Part shown: positions 51,491 to 64,000 of the stretch, one piece after another | Layout of the letters: each line of letters opens with the position of its first letter | Position numbering within the stretch: position 1 is the stretch's first letter | Assembly: GCF_958298935.1 (NCBI RefSeq) | Contig: NC_084927.1 | Coordinates: forward strand, 24,192,001 to 24,256,000 | Length of the DNA: 64,000 bases | Direction of reading: 5' to 3' | Source of the DNA: Phragmites australis | Taxonomy: Eukaryota > Streptophyta > Magnoliopsida > Poales > Poaceae | Position numbers and translations under genes: made by a program | Notes under the pieces: model-generated | What the model was told of the DNA's origin: nothing | The model's database searches: none | The model's input: the letters and a program-made list of their open reading frames with translations, nothing else

Positions 51491-52336
51491 CATGCTTTCG
51501 AATATAACATTGTGTAATCTTTGCATTATTTTTTCAGTGTAATCTTTGCATTGTGACTACAAGCAACAAATAAAATTTATGATGTTGTTGTAAGCTACCA
51601 TACTCAGTATCGGTGGAAACAGCTTGTGTGAGTAATTAATAATCAGAGCATGGACACCTTTGTCCATTATTTGATTTAAGCACATTGTATGTATGGTACA
51701 TAATAATTCAAGCAAACAACCAATGAATGGCATAATAATTCAAGCAACAACCAATGAATGGTTTGGCAGTTCCTCTTATCCAAAAAATATATCACTTCAA
51801 TTTACACAAGTAACCCTCAAGCCCACATATACATGCCCAACATCTTATTTCTAGATTCTAGACCATAGATTCGGCATATAAACATACCCACCATATGCAA
51901 ATTTAGAACGGATCGAAAGTTTGAAAGGATGTTAAGGTACGTAGCACGAGTTATGCATGGTCACTACTGACAACGAAGATGCAACTTGGTAGTGCAATTG
52001 AAAAGATGTGTATGCTAAAGCAGAGAGCAGATGTCTGATTATGCCAGAATGGAACAACTATGAATCACAATTCACACCAACTCAAAATCATGATGTGTTA
52101 CGTGAACTAACTGAAGTATGGTTCAAGTGACAAGGAAGATGACACGCAGTAGTGTAGTTCAAGCAACAAGAGAATGAACAAATAGGACCACCAAAAGGGC
52201 AAAAACCATGAAGAACATATGAGTGGTGCAACTTGGAAGAACATACAAAGTGTGGAAACATATGATGGACATGCTTTTAGTTTCTCGATTGTAAGACCCT
52301 AGATATCACAGAGACAAGAAAGAAATAGGAAATTAC

Positions 52337-52430
52337 CTGATAGAAAAAGAGTAGATTTCCCACTGCCACTGAGCTCAAATAGCACTATGGTGTTTGGTTT
52401 CGAGGATTTCAGATGAGTAGCTAAGGGGAA
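52337..52430 (-). pseudogene. Isolated exon resembling SRP receptor subunit beta
   Basis: A 94-nt exon with AG and GT borders translates as KSSKPNTIVLFELSGSGKST and then LFLS. The GSGKST P-loop after an SxxNTIVL stretch resembles the start of the GTPase domain of SRP receptor beta. No flanking SRP receptor exons were found. An unrelated P-loop protein remains possible. It lies inside the region to the right of the Helitron 3' end. Confidence 0.35.
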
Positions 52431-54388
52431 AACAAGGCAAAGTTATTTCTTATACAAAAATAGAAATATGAACAAGTAATGTGACGAGCTTCAATATGCA
52501 GCACGGCATCTCAGCTCACTAGCTATCCTCCTAGAACACCTTGTGCCTTGTCTGTGAAGCCTTTTCTGTTCTAGGTAGCATGCAGAGGTGAATTAGATAA
52601 AAGCTTGAGCAAAAGTCATGCTTTAAAGATGACATATGAGAAAAGGAAGGTAGTTTTATAACTTGAGAAATAATTAATAGATGATGTGCAGTAGGAAACA
52701 ATTTGAAATTGTTTACGTTGAAATATGAGCATGACAATTATGTGCAGGAATCAATACAAACAATTCGTATACTTGAAAAATTGTATTCCATGAAACCACG
52801 GTTGTTTGCTTCACATGAAAGCTCCATGACGACAATCCAACTTATTACAATTATTGAGATATCAGAGTCACGACACAAGAATCCCTGTTGGATCATGTTG
52901 ATACTTAATATGAAGGTGTAGAGGTATAGATGTGTAGTACTCGTACAACTGCTAACTACCCCCAAACTAGAATTGTGGGCAAGCACAAAATCAAAACACT
53001 AAACAAATGATCAGTTTATTTTGGGCTTCGATCAAACACAAAGAAACAACCCTGTCAAGTAAAAAGGAAAATGCAGGATAGGTTGGAGAGACATCCTTAC
53101 ATTTCAATCCCCTTGAAGTGTAGATATAGCTATTGTCCATGCATAAATATTCAACACAGTAACAATGCTCATCCATGGATATTAAATCATAAGAACTGTC
53201 AAATTAGAAAATAAAAATCTGTGCAAAATGAATCCTATTGTCAATTATCATCGTCCCAATATGCAGCCACTTGTTCGGAGCTGAATCTACAAAGCCAAGG
53301 GAAAGTGACCTCTACAAATGCATCAACAACAACATATGAAACATGGAATCCCTCATAAAGACCTACATATTTTGATTAAACCTCTATTGACATTATTATC
53401 CAAAGAAAGTCATACACATATAGCCAAGGTACTGAGCGTGCTAGCACTTATGCAACTCATACAAGTTAGTCTACAAATATAGCATATATCCTATTGGAAA
53501 AAGGAGCAATTAATTGGAGATATGAAACTCGTAAAATGTCAAAACCAAAAATTTCAAATCATGCATCAGGATCAGAAGGCACATAGGTTTTCAAAAACAT
53601 ATATCACAAGCGTGGATATGCTAATGACCATATCAGACCCAAAACCAAAGAAAAGCACCAATTTAACTTGCAATCAGTCGATACCATACCATATTTTTAT
53701 AGTAACCATCATCAAATCAAAGTGTACCTACAGGCACACATCCAGTTGCCTCTAGAAAATAGGCAAAACATCACAAACAGGAATTACCTTGAAGATGCTA
53801 AAAAAACAATGCAAGGTCTGGGTGGCCTGACGACAACAAGAACTCTTGTGAGCATAAAATATTAGGATCTTGCACAGATGATGATCGGAAACAAGATACC
53901 TGGTAAATGGTGTATGAGATCTAACATTCAGCAACCACATTCCACAAAACTGAATGAAGATCAATATACAAAGGCATCACCTTGCTGCTGGTAAGAGAGT
54001 GACTCACAGTGGTAGTACTTCTTCCTACTACCACATCAACAAAGATTCAAATACATGTTACTAACTAACCTCTGTCTAGTTGAAGGTAAAAAAACATATA
54101 TAATTGCAATTTGCTATGGTAGAAAATAAACTGGTTAGACTAACTGCTGCACAAACCATTAATAGGAAAAGCAAACAATCATATTCAAATTGCAACGGCA
54201 TAGCCGAAACTTTCAAAGAAACTCAGTAAGTAGAAGAGGAGATCACAACAAACAATGTATGCCAAGCATCCTAGCTACATTATCCTTCCTGGTGCCAAAA
54301 CTAAAAATATTATAGAATCCAACATAATTCCCAACCCAATACAGAAGATAGGAGATGGCATGGCAGGAGAAAAAAAGAAAGGACTTAC
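52431..54388. other. AT-rich region with possible small captured exons
   Basis: No complete gene is visible. One minus-strand exon-like piece, about 53785-53840, has AG/GT borders and reads VLVVVRPPRPCIVFL, which I do not recognise. Another open piece near 53240-53300 reads FPWLCRFSSEQVAAYWDDDN. Both could be fragments carried by a Helitron. Confidence 0.25.
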
Positions 54389-54478
54389 CTCGGGGAGCTT
54401 CTGTATGTGGAAGGAGGAGGGCCTGAGTGCATCACTGACGCTGCAGTGGTGCTCTAACCTCCTCAGCTTGGTCGCCAC
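54389..54478 (-). pseudogene. Exon-like fragment of unknown origin
   Basis: A 90-nt minus-strand segment has AG before it and GTAAGT after it. It reads VATKLRRLEHHCSVSDAL and RPSSFHIQKLPE. The codon pattern and strong donor suggest a real exon, but I do not recognise the parent gene. No neighbouring exon joins it convincingly. Confidence 0.35.
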
Positions 54479-54919
54479 CTTAGGTGCGTGTGTGCGGGTA
54501 GCAAATTGTGAAATATATATGTACATCCCATCTGTCCCCCTTCATACGAAAATTCTTGGTATATTCCATCCCAAAATAAGAGGGATGCCAATCCAACCCC
54601 CTCTCCCTCCATATGTAAATTTCCTTGAATAGACGAATTAGACAAAATATCAATCTAATCTCTTCTTCTATCAAACCAATCCAATCCATTCCAAAACAAG
54701 AGGGATGACAATCCAATTCCCCTCCCCCTCCATATAGAAACTTCCTTGACTTCCTTGAATAGACTGCGGCCACAACATTCTTCATATGAATCCAAAATGA
54801 AACAAGATATATCTCCTTGTGTGATCAGATATTCTATTTAAGTTGAAGATTTGCACGCCACTCAACACTTGTGAGAGATTATGCAGAGAACATTTTGAAA
54901 TAAGAACCGTGCCAAAAAG

Positions 54920-55605
54920 AAATTAACAAATAAGTAATTTGAGTGGTCAGTATGGGATATAATTGCCTTATCAATTGCTGGAAATTCTACCTCTAGCTGC
55001 TGCAACCGGAGTATTAAACCATGTCCTTTAGAAGCAGTGACCATCGCATCTTCAGTACAAAGGAATCAAAATTCTGCCTCTGGGATATAATTGCCTTCTC
55101 AACTGCTGAAAATTTTGCATGCAGAGGGGGGCATGAGCACTTTAGTACAAAGGAATCAAAATATAAAAAAAATTGCATGTTCAGTATTACTGTACAATTG
55201 TAACATAAATGCTAAGACATGGATAAGAAAGTATTAGCAATCAACAACTTAATACATGCGTCATCAACAAGTTGGCTTAGAACTTCCTTCATAGTCGAGC
55301 CGCCAGAGCACGTTGAGGTCCTCGAGATCTGTGAGCTGGCGGAGCACACCTACAAGGCCAGCCATGGCGATGCCCTCAAGGAGCACCTCTAGGTCATCCC
55401 CCTCCCCTGGTGTCGTGTACAACTCTAGATCTAACAAGCCGTACTCATTCCGATTGGTGGGCTCACTGATGGGGAAGCATGGCTCGGTGTCGGGGCTGGC
55501 AGCATGAAGAAAGCTAGGCGCGATGTGGGAGAAGGAGGGTGGTTCGCAGTTTGAGAAGGGGTGCATCGAGAAGAGGCACAATTGCCACAAGAAGAGGCCA
55601 TGCAC
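54920..55605 (-). pseudogene. SCAR/WAVE-like gene fragment (first two exons)
   Basis: The first piece (minus, 55605-55264) contains RNEYGLLDLELYTTPGEG and EVLLEGIAMAGLVGVLRQL, the N-terminal SCAR homology region of plant SCAR/WAVE proteins (actin nucleation through ARP2/3). A second piece (55044 to about 54925) reads VTASKGHGLILRLQQLEVEF and PAIDKAIISHTDHSNY, the next conserved part. The rest of the large gene is absent. A 90-bp duplication with a second copy of the EKAIIS part lies at 55075-55125. The first exon's expected end (after LTDL) diverges. It is most likely a captured fragment. Confidence 0.6.
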
Positions 55606-55919
55606 AATTTTTCATTTAGTTTTTCATCAAGAGGGTGGGAAGAGGCCAGACACGGTTTTTACTCCAGTTTTTTTGAGCGGGGTGAGAACAACAACTGCGT
55701 AAGGAAGGTGACCACACTGATTTGGTACGAGGGGAGATTTGGTATGAGTCTCTTTAGGAAGGAAATTGTTGGGATGAGTCTTTTACGAAAATAAATTAAT
55801 TCGAAATCGGGTGAGGGGAGTAGAGGGTTAATGTAATTTTGGCCATTGGATTCAAATTTGAGAATTTAGGTGGACACTTGTGCAAGTGGATATTGGATTT
55901 TCAACGATTGATGACAACT

Positions 55920-56417
55920 ATTGGGTCATGAAGATGTGCCCTGGATAGAGTGTGGTGAGAGCCTCTTCCAATAAGGAGGCTCAAGCTTGGAGAAGAACTG
56001 CTAGTCTGAAGGAGAGAACGAGAGTCCATTTAATGGGGAAAAAACTGGGGGGGCTCCGGCACCTGCCTTTTGTGGGCATATTTATAGAGCGAAGGGGCAG
56101 GTGAAATTACCACTATGTTACAATCATGTGCATAGAGGGGTATTTTGGATATTTCACCCCTTTACATACCACGTGGTAATTGAGGTACTATAGTTACTAT
56201 AGTAGTTCTATAGTATATAGTCTAAATATTCAAGGCTGGGGCATTCTCCCCACAACAACTTATTCTTGATCATTGGATTGAATGAAATACCATCAAAGAA
56301 ATCTTGATTGTTGGATTTGTTAGATGTTAACAGATTTGAAGATGTTTGTTGTTATGTGGATATTTGTTTAGGTGTATATATGATTGTTCCAACTCATGCT
56401 TTTGTAGTTTAGATGTA
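55920..56417. repeat. LTR-like direct repeat A, left copy (~500 bp)
   Basis: It shares CATGAAGATGTGCCCT, AAGGAGAGAA, CCACGTGGTAATTGA, ATTGGATTGAATGAAA and AGTTTAGAT with 57865-58376. A TATTTATAGAG box lies near 56090. The copies bound a 1.45-kb interior, consistent with a short LTR element, but primer and purine tracts were not convincing. Confidence 0.55.
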
Positions 56418-57864
56418 GAGGCTCTGACGAGGCTCCGACCAAGCGCGCGGAGTTTCCAACGAGGCTAGCAAAGGCTCTAGCTTTGGCCGAGCGCGCGGAG
56501 GCTTCGGTCAAGCACGCAAAGGCTCCAGCGAGGCGAGCATAGGGGCTTTGATGCTCGCGTAGGACCCTGTTGGTGGCTGCTACCGCCTGATCCTCAGCCT
56601 CGGGCGCTAGCTCGAAACCTAGACAGTCGAAACCTCGTGTCTTGATTTTTTGTAGCCACATCATATCAGCATACCGGACTATAGGCTTCACTACTACCCG
56701 ATGGATTGGGCATGGCCCTCTTGTTTAGCTGGTGGTAAGGGCGTTGCAAGCTTTTTTTATCAAGCGTCACACTCTAATAAAGATGGTAGCTCATCCGAGC
56801 ATACGCTAGACAGGATATGGGGTGATGAGACATCATCTAATAAATATGGTGGACTTATTCGACCATGCCTCAAGTTCGTCTTGGACTGACTTAAGTGTAC
56901 TGTCTCTTAGAAAAGGAGTGGCTAGCAGGCTACTATCCTGAGATATTTTAACCTTTTAGAAAGAGTGGCTAGCAGGTGGCCATTCTGAGATATTTTCCTC
57001 TAAGGCATGATCAAGCCAGTGAGCTACCCATAACTGAAAGAAGTAAATATTGCATGCTACCACTAACAAGAGCTGCAAGAGCGTGCAAGTAAATAAACAT
57101 ATCACTACTATCTCCCACACCATGAGAATATAAATGTCCCAGGGATATGGTTTGAATGCAAGGACTTATAGTCAAGTATTGCAGCGCCATGCCTTGACGT
57201 GGACAGTGCATATGTTAGGTGGGTCCCATACCTTTTTACTACCCTCATCCTTTTGAGGCACTTTCGCATGACGGAGTAACTACAACCATACTATTTAAAA
57301 GAGTCTACTTTCTTTTTTGCTATTATCTTTCCTAGCACAAGCACAATCCATCACGTCAATGCGAGTAACTACTTTGACATAGTCGGCATTCTCGACTTTC
57401 CAGGTGCCTTGTACCTGTGTCAGAAAACTACTGCTGCTACCGTAGCCATGATGTGCGGTGTACGTAACTAACCTATCAAGGAGTGCATGGACATACCTGG
57501 TCACATGCGTGTATCATGGACGTATCTGGCACCGAGTGCGTAGATGCCCAAGAGGCCCTCGCATTCCTTCCGGAGGGTGCGTGGAGGCATGCTATGGCTC
57601 GCGATCACAGGTGTGGCCAGGCACAAGATGACACATGGACATGAGCGTAGCTAGGCTATTTTTCGTCTGCATGGCTGGTGGCATGTCACCGCGCAATGCT
57701 TGTGGTCGCTGCGCATGCTTCGAACCGCGCTTGCTCATGTGATGACGACACATCGGAGCCGAAAATGGCTAGCACGCGTCACCTTACTTGCAGTGCCTAG
57801 CGCCATTTCTCTTGCTTTATCCTTCCAACAAAGCTCTTTGTTCGGCTCTCCATGGACAGAGCGC
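56418..57864. other. Interior of LTR-like pair A; two unassigned minus-strand ORFs
   Basis: 56420-56540 has imperfect repeats of GAGCGCGCGGAGG / AAGCGCGCGGAG with GAGGCTCCG. Two minus open frames follow. One, at 57295-57504, contains RYVHALLDRLVTYTAHHGYG and TWKVENADYVKVVTRIDV, preceded by an AG. The other, at 57011-57211, contains QYLTISPCIQTISLGH and SGSMQYLLLSVMGSSLA. Neither is recognised. No retroviral-type domain is present. Confidence 0.3.
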
Positions 57865-58376
57865 TGTTAGGGCATGAAGATGTGCCCTAGACAGAGTGCG
57901 GCGAGAGCCTCTTTTAATGAGGAGGCTCAAACTTGGAGAAGAACTTCTAGTCGGAAGGAGAGAATGAGAGTCCATGTAACGAGGGAAAAATTAGAGGGCC
58001 TCTGGCTCCTGCCCTTTGTGGGCTTTATAGAGATAAGGGAATTGTGAAATTATCACTATATTTCTAAAATATTATGTTACAATCATGTGCATAGATGGGT
58101 ATTGTGGGTATTTTACCCTTTTATATATCACGTGGTAATTGATGTACTATGGTTACTATAGTAGTACTACAGTATATAGTTTAAATATCCAAGGCTAGAG
58201 CGTTTCCCCCAACAACAACTCATTATTGACCATTGGATTGAATGAAACACCATCAAAGAAATCTTGGTTGTTAGATTTGTTAGATGTTGACATATCTGAT
58301 GATATGGGTTGTTACATAGATATTTGTTTAGGTCTGTATATGATTGTTCTAACTCATGTTTTTATAGTTTAGATAC
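57865..58376. repeat. LTR-like direct repeat A, right copy (~510 bp)
   Basis: This is the right copy of the pair described at 55920. It starts TGTTAGGGCATGAAG and ends TTTAGATACA, giving TG...CA ends, whereas the left copy starts TATTGGG. It has a small insertion with AATATTATG relative to the left copy. Confidence 0.55.
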
Positions 58377-58779
58377 AAACGAGGTTATGTCATCGTATCA
58401 AAAATATTCCATCCCTTTTATATATTTTTTCTATCTATAATTATATATAATTCAGTAGTTATGGTAAATTTAGACGATCTTCCATCGTCCACCTAAGTTA
58501 ATTAAACAGTTATATGCAAAGTTGAACCCTATTTCTCCAACCAAAAATATATTTAATATCTCATTATTTATCTTTCATACCTAAGCGTCCAATATTTACC
58601 TTCCATATAATCTAAAAATACATTAAATCTTTATTATTTATCTTCCTTACTTTTTCAGATTGCTATACATTGAATTAATTCCATATATGTATAACATGTG
58701 CAATTACTAGTTTTTGATAAATGAAGCACACATTTATCCTGATTTTAAGACGATGTTACGTGTAGTCCATCAACATCCA

Positions 58780-60269
<1,490 letters not shown>

Positions 60270-61120
60270 CTTTCTGCTCTTCTTTCTTGCTCTTGCACTC
60301 GATGCTCCGACAGATTGCAGTGTGCTGGGTGGCTAGGACGACTGGACAAATCAACAGCGCCGGCCGGCAACAGCCGAGACGACCTTTTTGTAGGTCCAAC
60401 TCGATCTGCAGATTGAAACGGCACGTGCTTGCATTGATGCATGCCCAATATATGATCGTTCTGACGCATGACGACGTGGACAGAGGAGGGCCTCTGGTCA
60501 GCTTGTGGCACAGGAAGCTGCAGCCATGCAAGTCAGGCAGAACAGCCTCACCGGTGCAGTTCAAGTAGCTCGACCTCGACGACCACACATCTTAAGATCC
60601 GGCCAGCTTTACTCTCGGGATCCAAGTCAATGCGTAGTCACTATCCTGCAAGATATGACGATCATAAGCTCAAGCTAGGTGATCGTACTCTGTCATCAGT
60701 GTGATATCATTGTACCATTGCCTAATGGTAAATGGAGGTCCTGTTTAGAAAGCAGAATTTTTTATAGAAGTTCACAAATTTCGCATTGCGAACGGGCCAA
60801 AGTGTGAAGAAATCAACCATAGTGCCATATCGGGAGTAATTATACAAATATACCCCTTACAGAGATAGTGACACAGGTTATCACTATATCACAGAGGCCT
60901 AGACCGGGTGAATTACAAATTATGGATCTAGGTAGAATACTTTTACCCCTACATAAAGATATTATCTACCCTGACAAATACAATGGTGTGAACTGACCCA
61001 TAGAGTATAAACTGTGGCGTCGCACTGTCTTAGGTGTCAGAGTAGCCTTAACTTGCATTAGGATGTTAGGGCAGCCACCACTTGTACCGGCATTAACTGT
61101 TGGTCACTTGGTGTCAGGCT
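60270..61120. other. Upstream region of OPR copy 2
   Basis: This is probable promoter and intergenic sequence. A weak minus-strand CATATATT lies near 60450. Overlapping open frames on both strands have no domains. The right part (60740-61060) is AT-rich repeat-like sequence. Confidence 0.35.
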
Positions 61121-62590
61121 AATTATAGTTGGTGTTCTCCTTTTGCAGATATTCCCTCCGAAGAGTAGCTACTTCACCCGTCTCGAGAGGTGGTGGCCGG
61201 AGGGGTTCACGGCCTCTGGGAACTTTTAGCCTCTTCAGGGAGTCCGGAGTCTGAGGGCTCCGGATGAGCTCTTTATGGTGTGTCCTTAGTGATGTATGTA
61301 GGCTAGGATATTTCCCCCAATAGTACCTCTCATCTGTTGGCCCCGAGGTATGGAGGGGTGAGTGGATGCCGAATGAACTGCTCCAGCCCAGCCTCATAGT
61401 TAGGATATCCTAACATAATTTTTTGCCTTTGAATAGCCTTTCCATGACAACCGCAAGCAGCGATGATGAAGCTTTATGGGGAAGGTGTAACCCGTAGGAA
61501 ATCGCATAGCCCAAAACCCAAGGTCGAGTGTCAAAGGTGTCAACATGGTTCCTATAAGGTTTTGACGGGGACGAAGCAGTCCAGAGCCCGGCGGTGATAG
61601 CCCGAGGTGTGATTGTCTTCTAACCCTTAGGGTGACGTGCTTGGTAGAGGTGATGAGGGGGAGAGTCTATGGCAGCCTCGGTGGCTTTGCTGCGGTGAGG
61701 CTCGACGATAATGTTGGAGCCAAGGGCCGTCGAGGTTCTAATGGAGACCACGCTCTTTAGGGCCTATGCGGAGACCGAAGGTTAGCCGATGTTGGAGTTG
61801 AGGGCTGCCGTGGTTTTGATGGAGGCAACACGCTCCGAAGACTAGGCGGAGGCCAGAGTCGTAGCCGATGTTGAAGCCAAGGGCTACCACGATTCTAATG
61901 GAGACAACGCACTCCAGAGCCTATGCGTAGGGTGAAGGCGTAGCAAATGTTGGAGCTGAGGCCACCACAGTTCTGATGGAGGCAACACACTCCAGAGCCT
62001 ATGTGGAGACCGGAGGTGTAGCCGATGTTGGAGTCGAGGGCCACCGCTGTTCTGATGGAGGCAACGCGCTCCAAAGTCTATGTGGAGATTGGAGGCATAG
62101 CCGATGTTGGAGTCGAGGGCCACTGAGATTCTAATAGCGACGACGAGCAAGCCCCTCGGCTCCTCTGGTGGCCAGTCTTTTCGTCTCTCAAACTGTCATG
62201 ATGGACATAGTGTGAAGAGGCAAGATATTCTCCTCTTTTTTAGTACAAGTACTTAATGATGCGCGGTGACAACAACGTGTCCGATGGGGTAATGGGACAG
62301 TTCCCCTGGGGTCTTGCACCGGCTACCCTTGCATGCACCGAAAGGGGTTCAAGCAATAAATGCGACGGGATGTGTATGCAAAAAACTAGAGTGTTGCCGC
62401 AAGGATTCGCCACGTGTGTGTGGATTTAACTGGGGCGTGGCCACGACCCCCTATAGCAGCAATTGGGAAGACCGTGGGACGACACCCGTGGTAGTTTTGC
62501 TTCCTTCCTTGTGCGTGTGCAAACAATTGGCCTGGCTATAAAAACTGGGGTCTACCCAGTTGATCCTTCACTATTGTGTAAGGGAGTGAT
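61121..62590 (+). mobile_element. LTR-like promoter region carrying a 79-bp array
   Basis: GC-rich non-coding DNA leads to a clear TATA box, TATAAAA at 62537-62543 in GGCTATAAAAACTGGGG. About 65 bp later a decayed ORF begins. This is the layout of a plus-strand LTR followed by an element interior. The LTR start, primer site and second LTR were not found in the window. Confidence 0.35.
61706..62140. repeat. Tandem array, 79-bp unit, ~5.5 copies
   Basis: Units start at 61706, 61785, 61864, 61943, 62021 and 62100, a period of 79 (one of 78). The consensus begins GCCGATGTTGGAGTCGAGGG, followed by CCACCGTGGTTCTGATGGAG, GCAACGCGCTCCAGAG and CCTATG. Copies differ by 10-20%. There is no coding support. 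Confidence 0.9.
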
Positions 62591-62607
62591 TCTTCTTTGG
62601 TTTGATC

Positions 62608-63108
62608 ATGGCATCCTCTTCCTCAACGCTGGAGATGTCGACGGTTTTGACTGGCTCAAAAGGGGCGAGGCCACCTCTAGTGCCGGCATCATAACCGCTT
62701 GTTGTGGTGTCTCTAGGGGCAAGTGACCCCGCAGGCGTGCTTGCAAGGTTGGAGCCGGTGACCCTCGTGATTCCATCCTTGTAGAGAGACACCCCCCCGC
62801 CACTCCATCTCGATCTTCCGTATGGTTGGTCGCTTCGGTCAGGATTATTGATATTTCTGACAATAAAGAGGAGGTCAACTGGGATCTCCTGGAGAAGGAG
62901 ATCGACAAGGAGGATAAGACGAAAGCAAAGAAGGAGGCAGCTTAGGTGGGGAATAGGAAGGCCAAGGAGAAGGGAGAGAAGGACATGGAGGAGTCCTCTT
63001 CTTCTTCGTCCTCATCCTCTGACAGCTCAGGGGCTGGCTACTGCATCAGCTTTCGCAGCGGTAAGCCACATATGAAGCTCATACACCGCTTCATGCGCCA
63101 CTATTAAG
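62608..63108 (+). pseudogene. Decayed retroelement-type acidic ORF
   Basis: It starts MASSSSTLEMSTVLTGSKG soon after the TATA box, then breaks by stops and a frame change. A later frame reads DISDNKEEVNWDLLEKEIDK, then EDKTKAKKEAA, a stop and a Ser-rich run. Lys/Glu-rich and Ser-rich composition of this sort occurs in gag-like proteins of grass retroelements. No catalytic domain is visible. Confidence 0.35.
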
Positions 63109-63640
63109 GCTTGTAGTTTTCTTCCCCATCTTTGTCCGTGCTCTTTCTTCTTGCCCCGAGTAGTCTGAATACCAGGAAATCGGGAGGGTATGTAAGCATA
63201 TTTTGGATGTAAAGTTTATAAACATGATTGAATCCTTGGAGTCCCATATTGTTTTTCCTTTGGTTGGAATGCATGGAGATCCTCCGAATGTGTAGCCTTT
63301 CATATTTTTGTGTGCACGTAAACCTTCGTGCCTCACCCTTCCCGACCCTCTCCCCCTGCACGCTGCGGTTTTCTAGCGACCGGAGGTTGTGATGACAGGT
63401 ATGATTGTAGGGTGCTAGGTGCAATTAGAGCGATGAAACCTCGCAAAGGTTTAGGTCTAAACAAGACCATGGTAGGTGCTATTGAGGTGCGGAGGGTTTG
63501 GATCCCAACACCTTTGGCGGAGGACATGAACCTTGTCGTTCTTGGCGGTGGAGTGCACGACTGATTATGGGGGAATGAGATAAGTTCTTTAATGGAGACG
63601 AGCTAGTCTCGGAGCCTAGTGGCAGTGGATGGAGCTGAAG
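63109..63640. other. Retroelement-like DNA without supported gene
   Basis: Two overlapping open frames on opposite strands (63328-63564 plus, 63104-63424 minus) show no domain. It continues the element interior from the left. Confidence 0.25.
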
Positions 63641-63649
63641 CCGATAATT

Positions 63650-64000
63650 AAGGCTGAGGGAGGCAGTTTGCGATCCCCTTAGCCCTGGCTTTCACTAGGT
63701 TCCGACATGATATGAACATTCTTCTGTCTGATACCAGTACATACTCCTTTCTAAATTTGTTCCGAATTTCTGTCTCAAAGCAATTCATTCAGAGCTGAGC
63801 GGCGGATGAGGCCTAGGGAGATAGTTTGCGACCCCCTCAGCCCTTAACCACGGTGAGGCTCTGGATGCAGGGCCATCTGGAGCCCGACGACGGTTGCCAG
63901 AGGTGACACTGATGGCTAAGCCGAGGGAGGTAGTTTGCGACCCCCTCAGCCCTTAACCGTGGCGTGACGCCGATGGCTAGGCTGAGCGAGGCAGTTTGCG
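63650..64000. repeat. Dispersed short repeats, four copies, cut by window end
   Basis: A GGGAGGCAGTTTGCGACCCC-type word occurs near 63657, 63816, 63925 and 63985. Three copies are followed by CCTCAGCCCTTAACC or a variant. Spacing is irregular (about 60-160 bp). The last copy runs off the window. Confidence 0.7.

Noticed and set aside
52337..52430. P-loop exon as part of an ABC transporter
   Set aside because: GSGKST fits, but the preceding NTIVL context and exon size fit SRP receptor beta better, and no Walker B or signature motif follows.
61706..62140. CRISPR-like array
   Set aside because: Units are contiguous 79-bp tandem copies without unique spacers, in a plant genome.

Overview
This window is plant nuclear DNA, almost certainly from a grass (Poaceae). 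The evidence is GC-rich first exons beside AT-rich ones, GT-AG introns with typical plant acceptors, a DREB-type ERF, an AGL12-clade MADS gene, tandem 12-oxophytodienoate reductase genes, and LTR retrotransposons, tRNA-derived SINEs, foldback and hAT/Mutator-like MITEs of kinds common in grasses. I cannot name the species. No bacterial features, CRISPR array or operon is present.

Layout. 0.16-0.84 kb: intact single-exon DREB/ERF gene (minus) with a TATA box. 1.7-14.2 kb: intergenic repeats, including a hAT-like MITE, GTCACTA-motif blocks flanking a 1.3-kb solo LTR, a 78-bp tandem array, a 127-bp SINE, a ~222-bp tandem repeat and a 1.1-kb foldback element. 14.5-26.2 kb: a ten-exon gene for a plastid-type protein with two glutathione-S-transferase N-terminal (thioredoxin-fold) domains. 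It is broken by a Ty3/gypsy chromovirus in intron 7 (itself carrying a 3-kb solo LTR), a 1-bp deletion in exon 9, a hAT-like element at the last splice acceptor, and no in-frame start codon. 26.5-28.6 kb: intact eight-exon RAB1/RABD2 (YPT1) GTPase. 29.0-31.2 kb: seven-exon AGL12-like MADS-box gene, in frame throughout except for one nonsense codon in the MADS domain. 32.5-34.4 kb: miniature Copia-type element with 135-bp LTRs hosting a foldback element. 34.6-35.5 kb: Mutator-like MITE with a 9-bp target duplication. 36.4-42.5 kb: LTR and extra-ORF remains of a SIRE-like Copia element plus a second LTR family. 43.4-44.0 kb: another MITE. 44.2-46.7 kb and 58.8-60.3 kb: two intact OPR genes (minus) with identical internal exon lengths, a tandem duplicate pair interrupted by repeats. 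Between them lie an LTR-like pair (47-51 kb), a Helitron 3' end with a Pif1-type helicase remnant and gene-fragment exons (51-55.6 kb), and a second LTR-like pair (55.9-58.4 kb). 60.8-64 kb: LTR-type sequence with a 79-bp tandem array and a decayed acidic ORF.

How the genes relate. The two OPR genes are likely cytosolic type-I enzymes acting on oxylipin or other enone substrates. The RAB1 gene acts in ER-Golgi trafficking. The ERF is a stress or development regulator. They are ordinary genes in a repeat-rich interval and do not form one pathway. I found no convincing wholly new biological system. The best leads are the single-lesion AGL12-like gene, the multiply broken thioredoxin-fold gene whose hAT insertion replaces a splice acceptor, and the Helitron neighbourhood with SCAR/WAVE-like and SRP-receptor-like exons.
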